A stretch of DNA of 64,000 nucleotides from assembly GCF_963678635.1 (NCBI RefSeq), contig NC_087068.1, positions 10,238,027 to 10,302,026 on the forward strand, read 5' to 3'. Shown in pieces: positions 28,201 to 37,255 of this stretch (the first letter of the stretch is position 1; every line of letters starts with the position of its first letter). Position numbers and translations under genes: made by a program. Source of the DNA: Symsagittifera roscoffensis. Its lineage: Eukaryota > Xenacoelomorpha > Acoela > Convolutidae. The notes below the pieces were generated by a model. The model saw only the letters and a list, made by a program, of their open reading frames with translations, was not told the origin of the DNA and searched no databases.

Positions 28201-31200
28201 TATCTGTCACCGAGGCTGTGCACCTTGGGTGAGGACGCGTTTGAGCATGCGCCGGCAATAATTAAAGAGATACACGCGTATCTGAAGAATCTACTTAATG
28301 CCCGGGAGTTGGCTGGAGGCAAGATGTTGAAACTGATGCAAGACGTAAACACGATGTCGTTGGACAAGTTCCAAGCTGACGTGCTGGCCACGAAGGCACA
28401 GTATGAACGATCAGATGCTATCTTGGGTGGAATGGGAGTGGGATGGACGCCATCTTTCCTATCGACGTGCTATCCAAAGGCATCTAGGAACCTGATCGCG
28501 AGCTTCGTCAAAGACATCAGGAAGTTGTCGATTGGCCTGGTGCTAGCCTTATACGTGACATTTGGTCATGAAAACTTTGTGAAAGGACCGGCAAACCTCT
28601 TTACCCAAGCGTTGGCAGATTTGAGATTGGACGGACTCCTGACTCTGATTGCCATGACCTATGGTCGACTGGGAGATTTGCTTGTGCTATTACGTTACCC
28701 TGAACAACTACAGGGACCCAGTCGTGAGTTCAATGCACAGTTGGAAACCGCCTCGCTCAAGAAGATGAAAGACTGGAGGACTCTCCTGCTTCAATACCTC
28801 TTGCAACAGAACAGAAGCGTCACAGGAGAGGACAAGGTGGCGACGAACGCAGGCGAATGTAAGCAGTATTGTGGCATGCCCTTACTAACAGACTTAGCTG
28901 TCATGATGCGGATTGATCCGTTGGCTCTGGTCCACGGACTGAGGGAATTCGTCACAGTGGTGTATGGACCGGTGATGTTTTTTGCGTTCCCGGATGTGCA
29001 AGTTAAAGCGTACAGGAATTCAGTGTTGTACGTCAACCTGGTCTCAGTAGTGGATTGTTATGTGCTGAATTGGGTAGAACAGAGTGAACTGAGGAAGCTG
29101 GCTAGCGACGATAGGCTGTTCGGAAGAATAGCAGAGCCAGGCTGGGTGTTGATGGACTTCAACAACCACTTCAAATGCAGAATGGGCCGTGAGGATCTGT
29201 CCCACATCCAGTTTAACCCAAAACTCTGGAATTTGAGACCAGTGGTGAAGGATACAGGAGAGGCTGTGGGAGTACCTCAATTGCCGGGAGCCTATGCCCA
29301 TGCGAAAGAGAATCAACAAACATGGCTTCCTGGGTCCAGGCCGCTGCCGGACCAATGCCATCGATATCCACCGATAAGGAGGATGTTGTTGGGAGTCACA
29401 TCTCCCATCACTGCCCCTCGTATTGGAGCAGCTCGTGACGCAGAGAAGAGAATGCTGAAGTGGAGTGGAGGGATGGAGCCGCGCTTCATCAGCTGGAACG
29501 TTGCTGCCGCGCATACGTTCGACTTCTCATTCCCCGATGCCTGGAGCAGGAAAAAGATCAAAGCACTACCCTCCAGGAGACCAGAGGTCTCGACTGAAAC
29601 GTGGAACGAAGTATATTCTTCCGCGGATGACTTATCGAGACTGAAATGGTCAGGAGAAGCGAAAGTGGTGATGCTGGAGGTGGCAAGAGAGAGCAGAGGA
29701 GGCTCATATATAACGATAGAGGACCTGGCCCCACATGGCGAGGAGTTGGTAGAGTTCCTGGTCGATGATGAATTGTTTGATCATGCAGGAGACATGGCCG
29801 TACCGGCTCGGCCGGATTCGGGCACAGACGCGCGACAAGGACCCTCGGGACCTAGGCCGAAACCTGATGCGGACGACGATGAATTGATGGATCAGGACGA
29901 TAACGATGACGGGACCGGAAGTAAGACGGAGAAACCGGGAGAGACCGATCTAGGAGCGTTGGAAAGGGACTTGCTAGAATACCGGTTCAGTGAAGACGAC
30001 GATGGGGAAGTCGATGGGAGTTTATTGCTAATGGCACCATCGTCCTTCATGTCTCCTACAAAGGAGGCGTCGGCCGATCTATCTCCGATAGACCCAATAA
30101 GCCAGGCTAGAGAGTGCCGAAGCAGGGATCCGCAGAAACTGCTTTATGAATCACCAAGGAGGAGGAAAATCGAAGAGTCAATGAAGGTATCGTTCCTCAG
30201 CACATTACCAGAAGAAGAATGGGAAAGATATCAAATGGAGTTGGAAGGCAAGACAGGAGCAATCTGGAGCCGAGTAAACTTCATGGAGAAATCTTGGGAC
30301 GTGATAAGGCGATATGGGACGCAGTCCATAATGAAGGTGGGATTGAACCAACCCATCATGCGTGAGGTCCTGGAAAAAATAGTGAGCTCCATGGAGTCGG
30401 ATGTTCTGACCGAGTCAGTAACAGAAGACAGTGCCGATGATCAGCATGTTGCAAAGAAATTACCTGTCAGACGAGCCAGGAAAGGGCTGAAGCGACTAAA
30501 AGGGAAGACAGGAAGTCGAGCCATGAACCCGAGAGTGGTGAAGTCAAGAGCCAACGCAGTGGTGACCTCTTTAACGAGCGCAGGTCGTTCAAACGAGAGC
30601 GGGCAGGGAGATAGTACAACACTGACAGGGGGAGAAAAAGAGAATCTGATACCCCCTATGCTCTTGGCAGGTCTGACCGTAACCGCCACTAGATCGAAGA
30701 AGACGGCGCGAACCCTGGCAGATACTAAGTTAGAAATGGAAGTCATCAGTCAATGTGGATCTGGAGGACTTGAAGATTATAGGCCCTCGCGGATCAACAT
30801 GGCCAAGTTGAAACTGGAAGGACAACTCGACGTGGTCGAGTACAGTCGAATAACTGTGCCGGAATCGGTCCAAATGGGAGATCCGGCAGGGGGTTATGTG
30901 GAGATGTTGAAAGCGAGGAACTCCGCGAGAGGGCACCTGATGGCTTGGAGCGAGAAGAGAGCCATGCAAGAATACTTGAAGGGGCTTACGGAGAACTCTA
31001 ACTTCAATCGAAGAGAGTATGGCACAGTAATGTCATCAGAAGCGAACGAAATTGGATTGGAAAAACTGCTAGAAACTTCTTGGAGGGCGGCCCTCCAGAA
31101 ATACTTCGATGAGACGATGAATGCACCTGCTACTGTGGCAGCATACCTGGCTCATCCTTGCGTGAGAACTGATCTGCAAGTACGACTGGCTTGGTGCTTG

Positions 31201-33669
31201 ATGGGCATCAAAAAGGCGGAGTATGAAGCCAGTAATGACTCGAAATCACGAGAACAGGAGCTAGAGTTAATGGAAGCTCTACGAGCATTGATTTCGAAAG
31301 ACGATTCAGCGATAGCGTGGGCTAAGCGTAAGGATGCCCTTTGCTTTGTCAGGTTCGTGGTGGATCGCATCCCGACTCCTGTGTTGGGAGAATGTAAAAA
31401 GATCATTCGGCAAAAGGGAGTTGATTGCGAAAGGAACTTCCTTAGGGCACTCCTAGAGCTATATCAGGACATGCCATTGACCGTGCCAAGCAAGGAGTCG
31501 AATGATATGGAAAGCTATCGCAAGTTGGAAGAGGTGAGAAGATACTCCAACAAAGAATTGAGAGTGAGCAGAGACTTGATTGAAGCGGCCAGAGGACAAA
31601 AGGAGTTTGCAACACTAGGGAAACTGAAGTCGTTCCATTACGTGTCTGGCATACCGGGGATGGCGTATAATCCCTTCGTGAACGAAGAAGCCAGGGAAGC
31701 ATACTTCGACTACGAGCAAGTCACAGTGCTCAACTTCTGGGTTGAACGGATTAAGGAAATTGGAATGTTGATGGTGGAACAACCCAAGCTTGGAATTATT
31801 TTGGAAGAACGAGTAGTCGAGCCCTCGATTCCCGAGCTAAAAGGGCAAGTGAGTTTTGATTGTGGTTCTTGGGACGGTCCCTTGAAAACCAGTCTAGTAG
31901 TGATGTGGGAACTCATGAAACCTTCCTGGTGTCCCCATCCTAACGCAGGCTTAATCTGGGACATGACCGCGGATGTCATGTTAGAACGGGATGATGATGC
32001 GAGTTTACATGATCTGGCCATGATACATCACCTGCTGGCCATGAGATTGACGAAGAAGAAGAGCAACCCGTCCACGGAGCTGTCCGAGGAAGGTACATCG
32101 AGTAATTGGTTGAAGCAAGGCACATGCTTGGCTCAACACAGTGGGATGGAAGGACATGTTTGTAACCTGGGACACTGCCTGATTACGCTAAGCGAGCAGC
32201 ATCGACAACTGGCACGATTGTACGGAAGATTGAGCATGTCAGATAAGAGTGCCATGGAGTTGGTCGCAGACTGCCATGGGGTGACGGACGTAAACCTGAT
32301 CACAGCCTTGGGATTTTGCAGCATGACGAGTTCGATAGAATCGCTCGAGCGCTTGGAGCGTGCCCATGAGCTAGTGACGTCCCTCAGCGTGGAAATATTC
32401 CCTGGAGCATTACAGACAGAGCAAAAGATTGGAGGCTGGCGAGAAGACCTAGAGAATGAAATGAATCTGAAGGATAGTGAAGCCTATCACAGACCTACTG
32501 GTTCAAAATATATGGTGGGTTCAAGCTCAGCGCCGTATTGTAATAGCAAGTATCCTACGCACATGGTGGTGATGGATGCGAGGACGCAACAAGTGTTGGT
32601 TGACCAACTTTTCTCTGTGCCAAAGTGCGTGAGGTTGGCCAGAATGTCAGAGAGGTCATATGACTTGTTGGCAAAGATCTTTCGGGCAGTCCCGAAGAGA
32701 TCCGAAGGCGAGTTGCAAGACGTTGTGGGTGAAGAGTTCATGAGACTGAACGAAGGCAACGTGAGTGAGTTCCAGAAACAGAAAGCGAGTGGAGCGTTAC
32801 CTACTGAATTCCCCACCATAGAAGAGAAAGACAACCTACATAGAATTCTGATGGAAGTGGAACCGTTACTGGGAGCCTCAGGGTATCGGACCCGAAGGAA
32901 CATAGTGAGAACCCATGGGGAGTATCCTTGCCACTGCTTAGCGCAGACGTTGTGGTACCCCAAACGCGGGAATCTGATCCTAGTATGGGACGTGGAGGAG
33001 TTGTACTCCACGGGGTTGCCCGATCAGAATCAACCAGTGTCAATCGTGGTGGTTAGCGCCATGCTAGCAGTGAGATGGTTGGAGGCTAATGCAGACACAA
33101 GTGAGCAGGAGACGGCCGTGCCGACTCCTGAACAGCTGAGCAACGTGAAAATGAGTAGTGAATTGGATCTTTTCAGAACCACCTGCAAGGTTCTGAGAAT
33201 ACCTAAAGCCATCGAAAGAATATGGTCAAGGCAAAGATTGATGCCTTGGTTCCGTGCAGTGATGACATCTTGGATGTATGAACGTGCGAAGCGTCACATG
33301 TCAAGGAACACGGAAGCCTATCAATCTTTCCAGCTAGACATAGGACCAGGAGCCTATAAGAGAGCTTTCCTGACGCATAGAAACGCGGTCACCACGGCGG
33401 TGAAGCGAGTAGCTGGAGCGCCTTGTGTTACTGAAGATGAGAAGAAAGAGGTCTTAAGAGCTGACCTAGAACGAAACGTGAGCCTATGTCTTCACAACAG
33501 CTTTTGCAGGAACCGGGAGCAGAAGGTGAATGTGGACTTGCTACCTTGTTGCAAATCGAGGCTGTTGGAACAGGGGGGTTGGGGCACGGCCCGCAACTCT
33601 CTGGACATGTTAGAGAAAGTTCTGGAAGACAGTGACGCTGAACATCAGGATGGAGAAATGATGGAATGA
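25288..33669 (+). CDS. E1 ORF3 mega-protein with SGNH hydrolase domain
   Basis: About 2,790 codons continue the frame of 24802-25287. After a coiled-coil start and a Pro/Ser-rich linker comes a complete SGNH/GDSL domain: HLIIGDSLV (Ser codon 26011), Gly in SFGGAS, MLGTNDVS (Asn 26158) and DGVHF (Asp 26440, His 26449). Such enzymes are esterases or acetyl hydrolases. A second region at about 27,400-28,060 (VVAGSDY, VVAGSNDHL, LSPGYA, VGDDHL) looks like a degenerate SGNH fold. Downstream lie long helical regions of unknown type, an acidic linker (about 29,800-30,100) and a Cys/His-containing C-terminal part (CHCLAQTLWYP). I see no signal peptide, furin-like site or fusion/transmembrane architecture expected of Env. 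The protein is collinear with the E2 ORF3 throughout, so it is a long-kept part of the family. Confidence 0.85.
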   Translation, partial: TLEKKERDQSELCAKHQEYRAIARERDEWKKKFEDLQVAYKEDEIKHLKELYIAKVSQVSPEILASMRSSEGSNDTRPRTTAQELCASRGPEVLDLRASRGPEAPQQTRPSASSQRFTIPDPSDTYLAPQFQESFNQVARAAMDEINRGTERTLARIVPSQRRDHSSNSSERATRTIACSAPGGVFEKSRVVDIRKNLMARHQFTQVPAEHPRACLNDMSWNPATNDQVIPPGSRHLIIGDSLVRDLNEIFVYGHTTILSFGGASVAQVIKMMEFQSEDHLDTLIIMLGTNDVSRAPVTPENKWEPLLVCLLNELKEKYRPKLVILCTIPPNPLVGTIAADFMNGNVTRWNEMTRSLVRNNPGELRLLDLENMLRMTDHIALTKDGVHFNTQRGRHWINDVFQTQLREAEQESRATGSLARTNSTGGSRIRATVPESLANRLGSLATETVGAATVAPSSNVRDRLGTAPPPRPQSIGSRLGISVEQNNRNNSQTASRRNDSPATTNPASTAGPSTSTVPAEGIESGSRLLWNRSDPSHWGQYKTDMSAKLNMNTLTCREDAMRMTGGESPTVSRLYRIPGVDWLLAEQEKFSPSTSLRHVDLDGLPHDNTFGPLNTRSLTDVRDRTRERTLPVRKGKFQTENKPNNKHHKMYRQFAKPPGQTPGEYSRDYPRTTTVVGDDKRYGNLKAPIGDGLFAAYDPLDMKAAKYLVVAGSDYLYTPRSLFWLDVIFLTAPKLDWGQAIGMMISVRRVVSLEPQVIVVAGSNDHLQSRGLLSRLTDGSIPSNEVIGEAIMTLLSAMAEVEAAARQRFTMNVVKVIFVLSPGYAALPEPLQFVYTMVTTIAEGIFNVIIPAPNRVVDPDNYYPSRSELPAVWADISNAIQGLRDCSTTRLVLDEVLGLELSNFARLLKLRPGVGDDHLLVQQVADDLWFRQMDHAENEQGRMIRKNMTSAEEDLMAIALRTKPHNNIWLYLSPRLCTLGEDAFEHAPAIIKEIHAYLKNLLNARELAGGKMLKLMQDVNTMSLDKFQADVLATKAQYERSDAILGGMGVGWTPSFLSTCYPKASRNLIASFVKDIRKLSIGLVLALYVTFGHENFVKGPANLFTQALADLRLDGLLTLIAMTYGRLGDLLVLLRYPEQLQGPSREFNAQLETASLKKMKDWRTLLLQYLLQQNRSVTGEDKVATNAGECKQYCGMPLLTDLAVMMRIDPLALVHGLREFVTVVYGPVMFFAFPDVQVKAYRNSVLYVNLVSVVDCYVLNWVEQSELRKLASDDRLFGRIAEPGWVLMDFNNHFKCRMGREDLSHIQFNPKLWNLRPVVKDTGEAVGVPQLPGAYAHAKENQQTWLPGSRPLPDQCHRYPPIRRMLLGVTSPITAPRIGAARDAEKRMLKWSGGMEPRFISWNVAAAHTFDFSFPDAWSRKKIKALPSRRPEVSTETWNEVYSSADDLSRLKWSGEAKVVMLEVARESRGGSYITIEDLAPHGEELVEFLVDDELFDHAGDMAVPARPDSGTDARQGPSGPRPKPDADDDELMDQDDNDDGTGSKTEKPGETDLGALERDLLEYRFSEDDDGEVDGSLLLMAPSSFMSPTKEASADLSPIDPISQARECRSRDPQKLLYESPRRRKIEESMKVSFLSTLPEEEWERYQMELEGKTGAIWSRVNFMEKSWDVIRRYGTQSIMKVGLNQPIMREVLEKIVSSMESDVLTESVTEDSADDQHVAKKLPVRRARKGLKRLKGKTGSRAMNPRVVKSRANAVVTSLTSAGRSNESGQGDSTTLTGGEKENLIPPMLLAGLTVTATRSKKTARTLADTKLEMEVISQCGSGGLEDYRPSRINMAKLKLEGQLDVVEYSRITVPESVQMGDPAGGYVEMLKARNSARGHLMAWSEKRAMQEYLKGLTENSNFNRREYGTVMSSEANEIGLEKLLETSWRAALQKYFDETMNAPATVAAYLAHPCVRTDLQVRLAWCLMGIKKAEYEASNDSKSREQELELMEALRALISKDDSAIAWAKRKDALCFVRFVVDRIPTPVLGECKKIIRQKGVDCERNFLRALLELYQDMPLTVPSKESNDMESYRKLEEVRRYSNKELRVSRDLIEAARGQKEFATLGKLKSFHYVSGIPGMAYNPFVNEEAREAYFDYEQVTVLNFWVERIKEIGMLMVEQPKLGIILEERVVEPSIPELKGQVSFDCGSWDGPLKTSLVVMWELMKPSWCPHPNAGLIWDMTADVMLERDDDASLHDLAMIHHLLAMRLTKKKSNPSTELSEEGTSSNWLKQGTCLAQHSGMEGHVCNLGHCLITLSEQHRQLARLYGRLSMSDKSAMELVADCHGVTDVNLITALGFCSMTSSIESLERLERAHELVTSLSVEIFPGALQTEQKIGGWREDLENEMNLKDSEAYHRPTGSKYMVGSSSAPYCNSKYPTHMVVMDARTQQVLVDQLFSVPKCVRLARMSERSYDLLAKIFRAVPKRSEGELQDVVGEEFMRLNEGNVSEFQKQKASGALPTEFPTIEEKDNLHRILMEVEPLLGASGYRTRRNIVRTHGEYPCHCLAQTLWYPKRGNLILVWDVEELYSTGLPDQNQPVSIVVVSAMLAVRWLEANADTSEQETAVPTPEQLSNVKMSSELDLFRTTCKVLRIPKAIERIWSRQRLMPWFRAVMTSWMYERAKRHMSRNTEAYQSFQLDIGPGAYKRAFLTHRNAVTTAVKRVAGAPCVTEDEKKEVLRADLERNVSLCLHNSFCRNREQKVNVDLLPCCKSRLLEQGGWGTARNSLDMLEKVLEDSDAEHQDGEMME

Positions 33670-34407
33670 AGATGACCGAAGAAGAGAAGAGAAGGAGAAA
33701 AAAACTTGATTGTCTTTGTGTGTAAAAACTTGAACAAATCAACCAAGTTTTGATTATTGAACTTGTTAAACTTTTTGTTTTGATTTAGTTTGGTCAGACC
33801 AAACTTTGAAAATTGTTGCAATTGTTAAAATTGTTGAAATTGTTGATTTTAGTTACTACTATCTATGTATGTATATAAGGAGCATAGGTGAGTATATTTA
33901 CCTATTTATTCCCGACTGAAGTTTTTAACCTGTGTAAGACACAAATTCACTGTGTGGCGACGTGGTAAGTTTGAGTAAATTCGCTCGAGAAGGGTGGGTA
34001 ACTCAATAACTTTCCTAGCCACAGAGTTTCTTAGTTTTAATATTGAAAGGACCGCATAAATGACTAATTATACTTGGTGAGTGAAGTTAAGTTAATTTTA
34101 ACGGGTGCGTGGCCGTGCCACGTCCCATTTTTTAATCACAAAGAGCGAAAAGAAGTTTTATAACAAGACGACGTAAGTAGTCAGAAAAGAAATTTTATCT
34201 AGGACATTCCTCATGGTGCAAATTATGTGAAAATATTGAAAGGCAGTGAGATGTAGTACGATGCCATTTGTGAACACGTAGTGAGTTGAAGTGGAGTAGA
34301 TAAATTTCATTTTCTTATGCGATTTGTAAGATTGGTTACAGAAAACTGGATACCTACTTGACGATAACCCGGTGTTGTGCGATCAATAGGGACATTGATG
34401 GAGACTT
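33670..34407 (+). other. E1 3' non-coding region
   Basis: There is no ORF. Visible features are a 9-bp palindrome AGTTTGGTC-A-GACCAAACT (33787-33805), several AATTGTT words (33810-33845), a TATATAAGG box-like word near 33875, and a CGTGGC-CGT-GCCACG stem (34108-34122). Any role is unknown. Confidence 0.5.
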
Positions 34408-34419
34408 GTCCGGGGAGTA
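34408..34419 (+). promoter_or_regulatory. E1 3' polypurine tract
   Basis: GTCCGGGGAGTA abuts the TG of the 3' LTR; E2 has the identical 12-mer in the identical place (57816-57827). Its G/A-rich core would be the RNase H-resistant primer for plus-strand DNA. GGGACATTGAT lies just upstream. Confidence 0.75.
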
Positions 34420-35304
34420 TGTGCCATTCTGCCGGATGACACAGCACAACCTTCCCGCGACAGAAAAAAGAGTGACTAAAGGCCTTATGAACAGAAAAGT
34501 GTTGCGACGGAGGGTCAGAATGTTCTAGAATTTTTATTTTTAAAATTTCGATCGGAAGAAGAACATTTCTGAGAAATAGAAAAAAGACGGCCATTTTGAA
34601 TAGAAAAGACGAAAATCAGAACCACGATATAGATTGTGAAGAACAGTTGTATCAGAGACAGAAAAACACGGAGCCTCTTATCGTGGCAAGAACACACGAT
34701 AAGGACCTTAGCGACAGATATTTGTGGAGACGGAGGCTTCAGTGGGGGGAAGAGAAAAACCACGGAACCCTCCCGGGACACGAAATATAGGAGATAAGAG
34801 TGTTATCTCAAGAAAATCACGGGAGCGGAGGCTTGGTCCCCCAGAGACTGTTATATGTGAAGGGACTGTGAAAACTGACTATAACAGCTGCTGTAATGTC
34901 CTAGACCTTAATTAACACCGTTATTATTTAATATTTCAGAGCATGAGTAGATAGAAAAAGGGAAAGGGTCAATCCATCTCCAATGGATTTAATATAAAAC
35001 TGTCACACAAAAACATAATAAAATAGGTTGTTCGAGCCGTGTTTTTAATGACAATCACGTAGTCTGAGGATCCGAGACTCAGCTATGTGGTTGTGTTCGC
35101 ATGCAAACGAAAGCTGATCAAAAGTCGTTTGACTGATGGCCTAAAAATGGTAACTTTTTACTTTGCCCTAAACAGACCAGAAAATCAACTGGCAAGGTCG
35201 AGACGGTGAAAAACGAGTAGAATTAAGGTAACTGACGCCTGCCAGTCGTTGATAGGTACTTTTTCTACGCTCCGTCGCTGTGTGATATTTGGGCGAATGT
35301 TACA
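34420..35304 (+). repeat. E1 3' LTR
   Basis: 885 bp, about four substitutions from the 5' copy. The poly(A) signal is at 35017-35022. It ends GTTACA; the next bases TTT repeat those before the 5' LTR. Confidence 0.95.
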
Positions 35305-35653
35305 TTTAACGGTTCTGCCGGTCAGGATGTTAAAAGAATAACACCCAGGAGCGCCATAAAACATCTGTGTATAATTCGCCCGGAAGTACAAATCGACGGA
35401 AAATAAAGCTAGGTTCTCAAATGACTGGCTAGCGTCTAAACACAGCTCTAGATGCTTTTCACTGTCTCTGACAAAGCCAGTTCTTTTGGTGGTTTTCCTA
35501 GCATCGTGTCGACAAAACATTACTGTTTTCCGGCTTCGACCAGAACGCTCAAATTAACTTAATTATATGCAAAAATAGAGAGCTCATGGCCGGGTCTCAG
35601 TATCCCCAGACCACGAGGTCACTCCCAAAATCAGGGTTACTACTATTCATTAT
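35305..35653 (-). mobile_element. E3 relic: start of leader, PBS and inner end of its LTR
   Basis: On the minus strand this reads as an LTR end (...TTATACA at 35368), an 11-nt gap, the PBS core and 37 bp of leader that continue across E1 at 10,866. The upper side is cut by E2; the rest of the LTR resumes at 58,747. The 111-codon minus-strand frame here is LTR sequence, not a gene. Confidence 0.8.
35342..35356 (-). promoter_or_regulatory. E3 primer-binding site
   Basis: The minus strand reads TGGCGCTCCTGGGTG, the same tRNA-Asn-type core as in E1 and E2, located 11 nt past the LTR end. It fixes the orientation of E3. Confidence 0.75.
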
Positions 35654-35859
35654 TGTGCCAGTCGGTCATATTTGGAAGTTTGACCTTGAGAGAAGCAAAA
35701 AAAACACTTGATTTTGGAGTGAAATTTAATTTTTCAAAATTTCGAATGGAACCTGTCATGCACGATTTTCTCGCGAGAACTGAAAATCAGAAAAAGAAGT
35801 TAGAACAATTTCAGAACGATTGAGACACACACGCGGGAAAGTTGTAAGAAAAAGCCGTA

Positions 35860-35882
35860 GGAAATTGCTATTCGCAATTTCC
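35860..35882 (+). promoter_or_regulatory. 9-bp hairpin in the E2 LTR U3
   Basis: GGAAATTGC, the loop TATTC and GCAATTTCC pair perfectly; the copy is at 58034-58056. It could be a dimeric protein-binding site in U3. The relic at 60,082 keeps only the ATTCGCA part. Confidence 0.55.
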
Positions 35883-36083
35883 ATCACTATAATAATCGAG
35901 AGTAGAGCTGTCCCATCTGTGACAGAGACGAGAGCATTCCCTCGAATTGGATTATAGCGACTGGAGTATTATTCGGAACTGGACTAGAGTGAACCTTCGG
36001 TGGAAAGGTGGACAACTTGAGTGTCCTAATGGTTCACAAGAAAACTATTGTCTGGAGTATAAACTCGTTCTCATTGTTAAAAC

Positions 36084-36090
36084 TATAAAA
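36084..36090 (+). promoter_or_regulatory. TATA box candidate of E2
   Basis: TATAAAA lies 194 bp before the AATAAA of the same LTR, a sensible U3/R arrangement. The 3' LTR has TACAAAA at the matching place, one of the few LTR differences. Confidence 0.45.
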
Positions 36091-36241
36091 CATTAGACTC
36101 ATTTAGTTACGTTATTTAATTCTTGAGTTAACTACCGACTGGATTATTTCCAACTTCTTGAGCGTGCTACTATGTGAGTACAAATTTAAATTCCTAGAGT
36201 GTGTTTTATAATTGTTATGTTGAGGTAAGGCGAGTTTTAGG

Positions 36242-36283
36242 TTGATCCATCTGAAATGGATCAAAGTTCCACTGTCTAATAAA
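36242..36283 (+). promoter_or_regulatory. stem-loop (36242-36264) plus poly(A) signal (36278-36283) in the E2 LTR
   Basis: TTGATCCAT, the loop CTGAA and ATGGATCAA form a 9-bp perfect stem, 13 bases before AATAAA. The position equals that in the E1 LTR, with different outer stem and loop bases. The second copy is at 58416-58457. Confidence 0.6.
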
Positions 36284-36583
36284 AAAGCAACTTAACGGAT
36301 TGTTCCAACCCGGTTTTTAACGGCGTTCATGTATTTTGGGTATCTAGAGACATAAGTATGGGGACGTTTCTAATTCTAGAGTGGGGGGATATTTTAGTAG
36401 TAGCCTTTAAGCTGTAACGGGTCGTAGTCTCATGTCACAAACGAACCGAACTGGCTCCGACCGTTCTTGAGGTAGAAAAACACAAGAGATGGTGTCCCTG
36501 ACCCTTGAGCCAGTGGTTATAGGGCCTATTTTTCTTAAGCCTCATGTGTGACTGCAGTAGACTAATGTTACATAGTGTTTTTA

Positions 36584-36598
36584 TGGCGCTCCTGGGTG
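36584..36598 (+). promoter_or_regulatory. E2 primer-binding site
   Basis: TGGCGCTCCTGGGTG starts 11 nt past the LTR end and is followed by TTT instead of GGC, so it is a slightly shorter match to tRNA-Asn than in E1. Confidence 0.78.
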
Positions 36599-37085
36599 TT
36601 TACGACATCAAGACTACGGAGTCGAACCCACTTGAGACAGCTTCGGGCTGAATGCCCATTCTAGAGTACCGGCGGTACGGTTCGACAGGAACGTGCAAAC
36701 CTTCCGGTTGTACCGTGATAGCTTTTTAAGAAAACTCGAGAAAATTTCCTGGTACGCTCTCCGAACGAGGCTTAGCTAACCGAGTAAAGGGGGGCAACCA
36801 GGGGGACAAAAACACGAGCAAAAAGACAAAAAGCAAAACAAAAACCAAAAAAGAATAGAAAAAGGAACAAAAACCATAAAACGAAAAAAGACAGTGACTT
36901 TGACACCAGATCAGTTGGATCAAACCTTTATATTAATTAAATAGTATACCCATACTGTTTTATAAGTTCGATCGTTTCGATCAACCTAGCAATTTAACCC
37001 AGTAACCGTAATAAAGTGCCCGAGTGTGGGGCGTTGTCAAGGGTTTTCAGATAGTTTGGAACTTAGCTGGACAACAAGGAAACTT

Positions 37086-37255
37086 GACTGGAAGAGGTGA
37101 CCAGCCGAGTGGGAGGGTTGTTCAGGAGTACCTGAGCTGAACCAATAGGAGACTCGACTGGAAGAGGTGACCGGCCGAGTGGGAAACTGGTTCAGGAACA
37201 CTTGAGCTGAACCAATAGGAGACTGGACTGGAACAGGTGACCAGTCGAGAGGGAA
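37086..37255 (+). repeat. 70-bp tandem repeat in the E2 leader
   Basis: GACTGGAASAGGTGACC starts at 37086, 37156 and 37226, exactly 70 bp apart. Units include GAGCTGAACCAATAGGAGAC. The third copy is partial. Confidence 0.8.

Larger units (their letters stand above)
10867..35304 (+). mobile_element. E1: giant Ty3/gypsy-type LTR retrotransposon, 24.4 kb
   Basis: Identical-length LTRs (885 bp each, about 4 differences by eye) start TGTGCC and end GTTACA. Between them lie the PBS, a structured leader, gag, pol (PR-RT-RH-INT, the Ty3 order), a macrodomain-like tail, a roughly 2,950-codon third ORF and a polypurine tract. The flanks show a 3-bp direct repeat TTT (10864-10866 and 35305-35307). It is several times the usual Ty3 length. 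Lesions are a TAA between gag and pol, frameshifts near 22,450 and 23,515, and a TAG at 25,285, so this copy is probably not autonomous despite its youth. Confidence 0.95.
35654..36572 (+). repeat. E2 5' LTR
   Basis: 919 bp, the same length as 57,828-58,746. It shares only its ends and the poly(A) region layout with the E1 LTR. It contains a perfect 9-bp hairpin (35860-35882), a TATAAAA box (36084-36090), a donor-like GAG/GTAAGG (near 36235), and a stem-loop plus AATAAA (36242-36283). Confidence 0.95.

Noticed and set aside
24802-33669. ORF3 as an envelope glycoprotein
   Set aside because: There is no signal peptide, no clear transmembrane anchor, no furin-like or fusion segment, and the size is far too large.
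34100-34130. CGTGGC/GCCACG hairpin followed by T-rich DNA as a terminator
   Set aside because: It looks like a bacterial rho-independent terminator, but the context is eukaryotic. The poly(A) signal in the LTR is the relevant 3'-end signal.
35185-35520. 111-codon minus-strand frame
   Set aside because: It spans the E1 LTR end, the E3 PBS and the E3 LTR, so it is a chance frame across an insertion junction.
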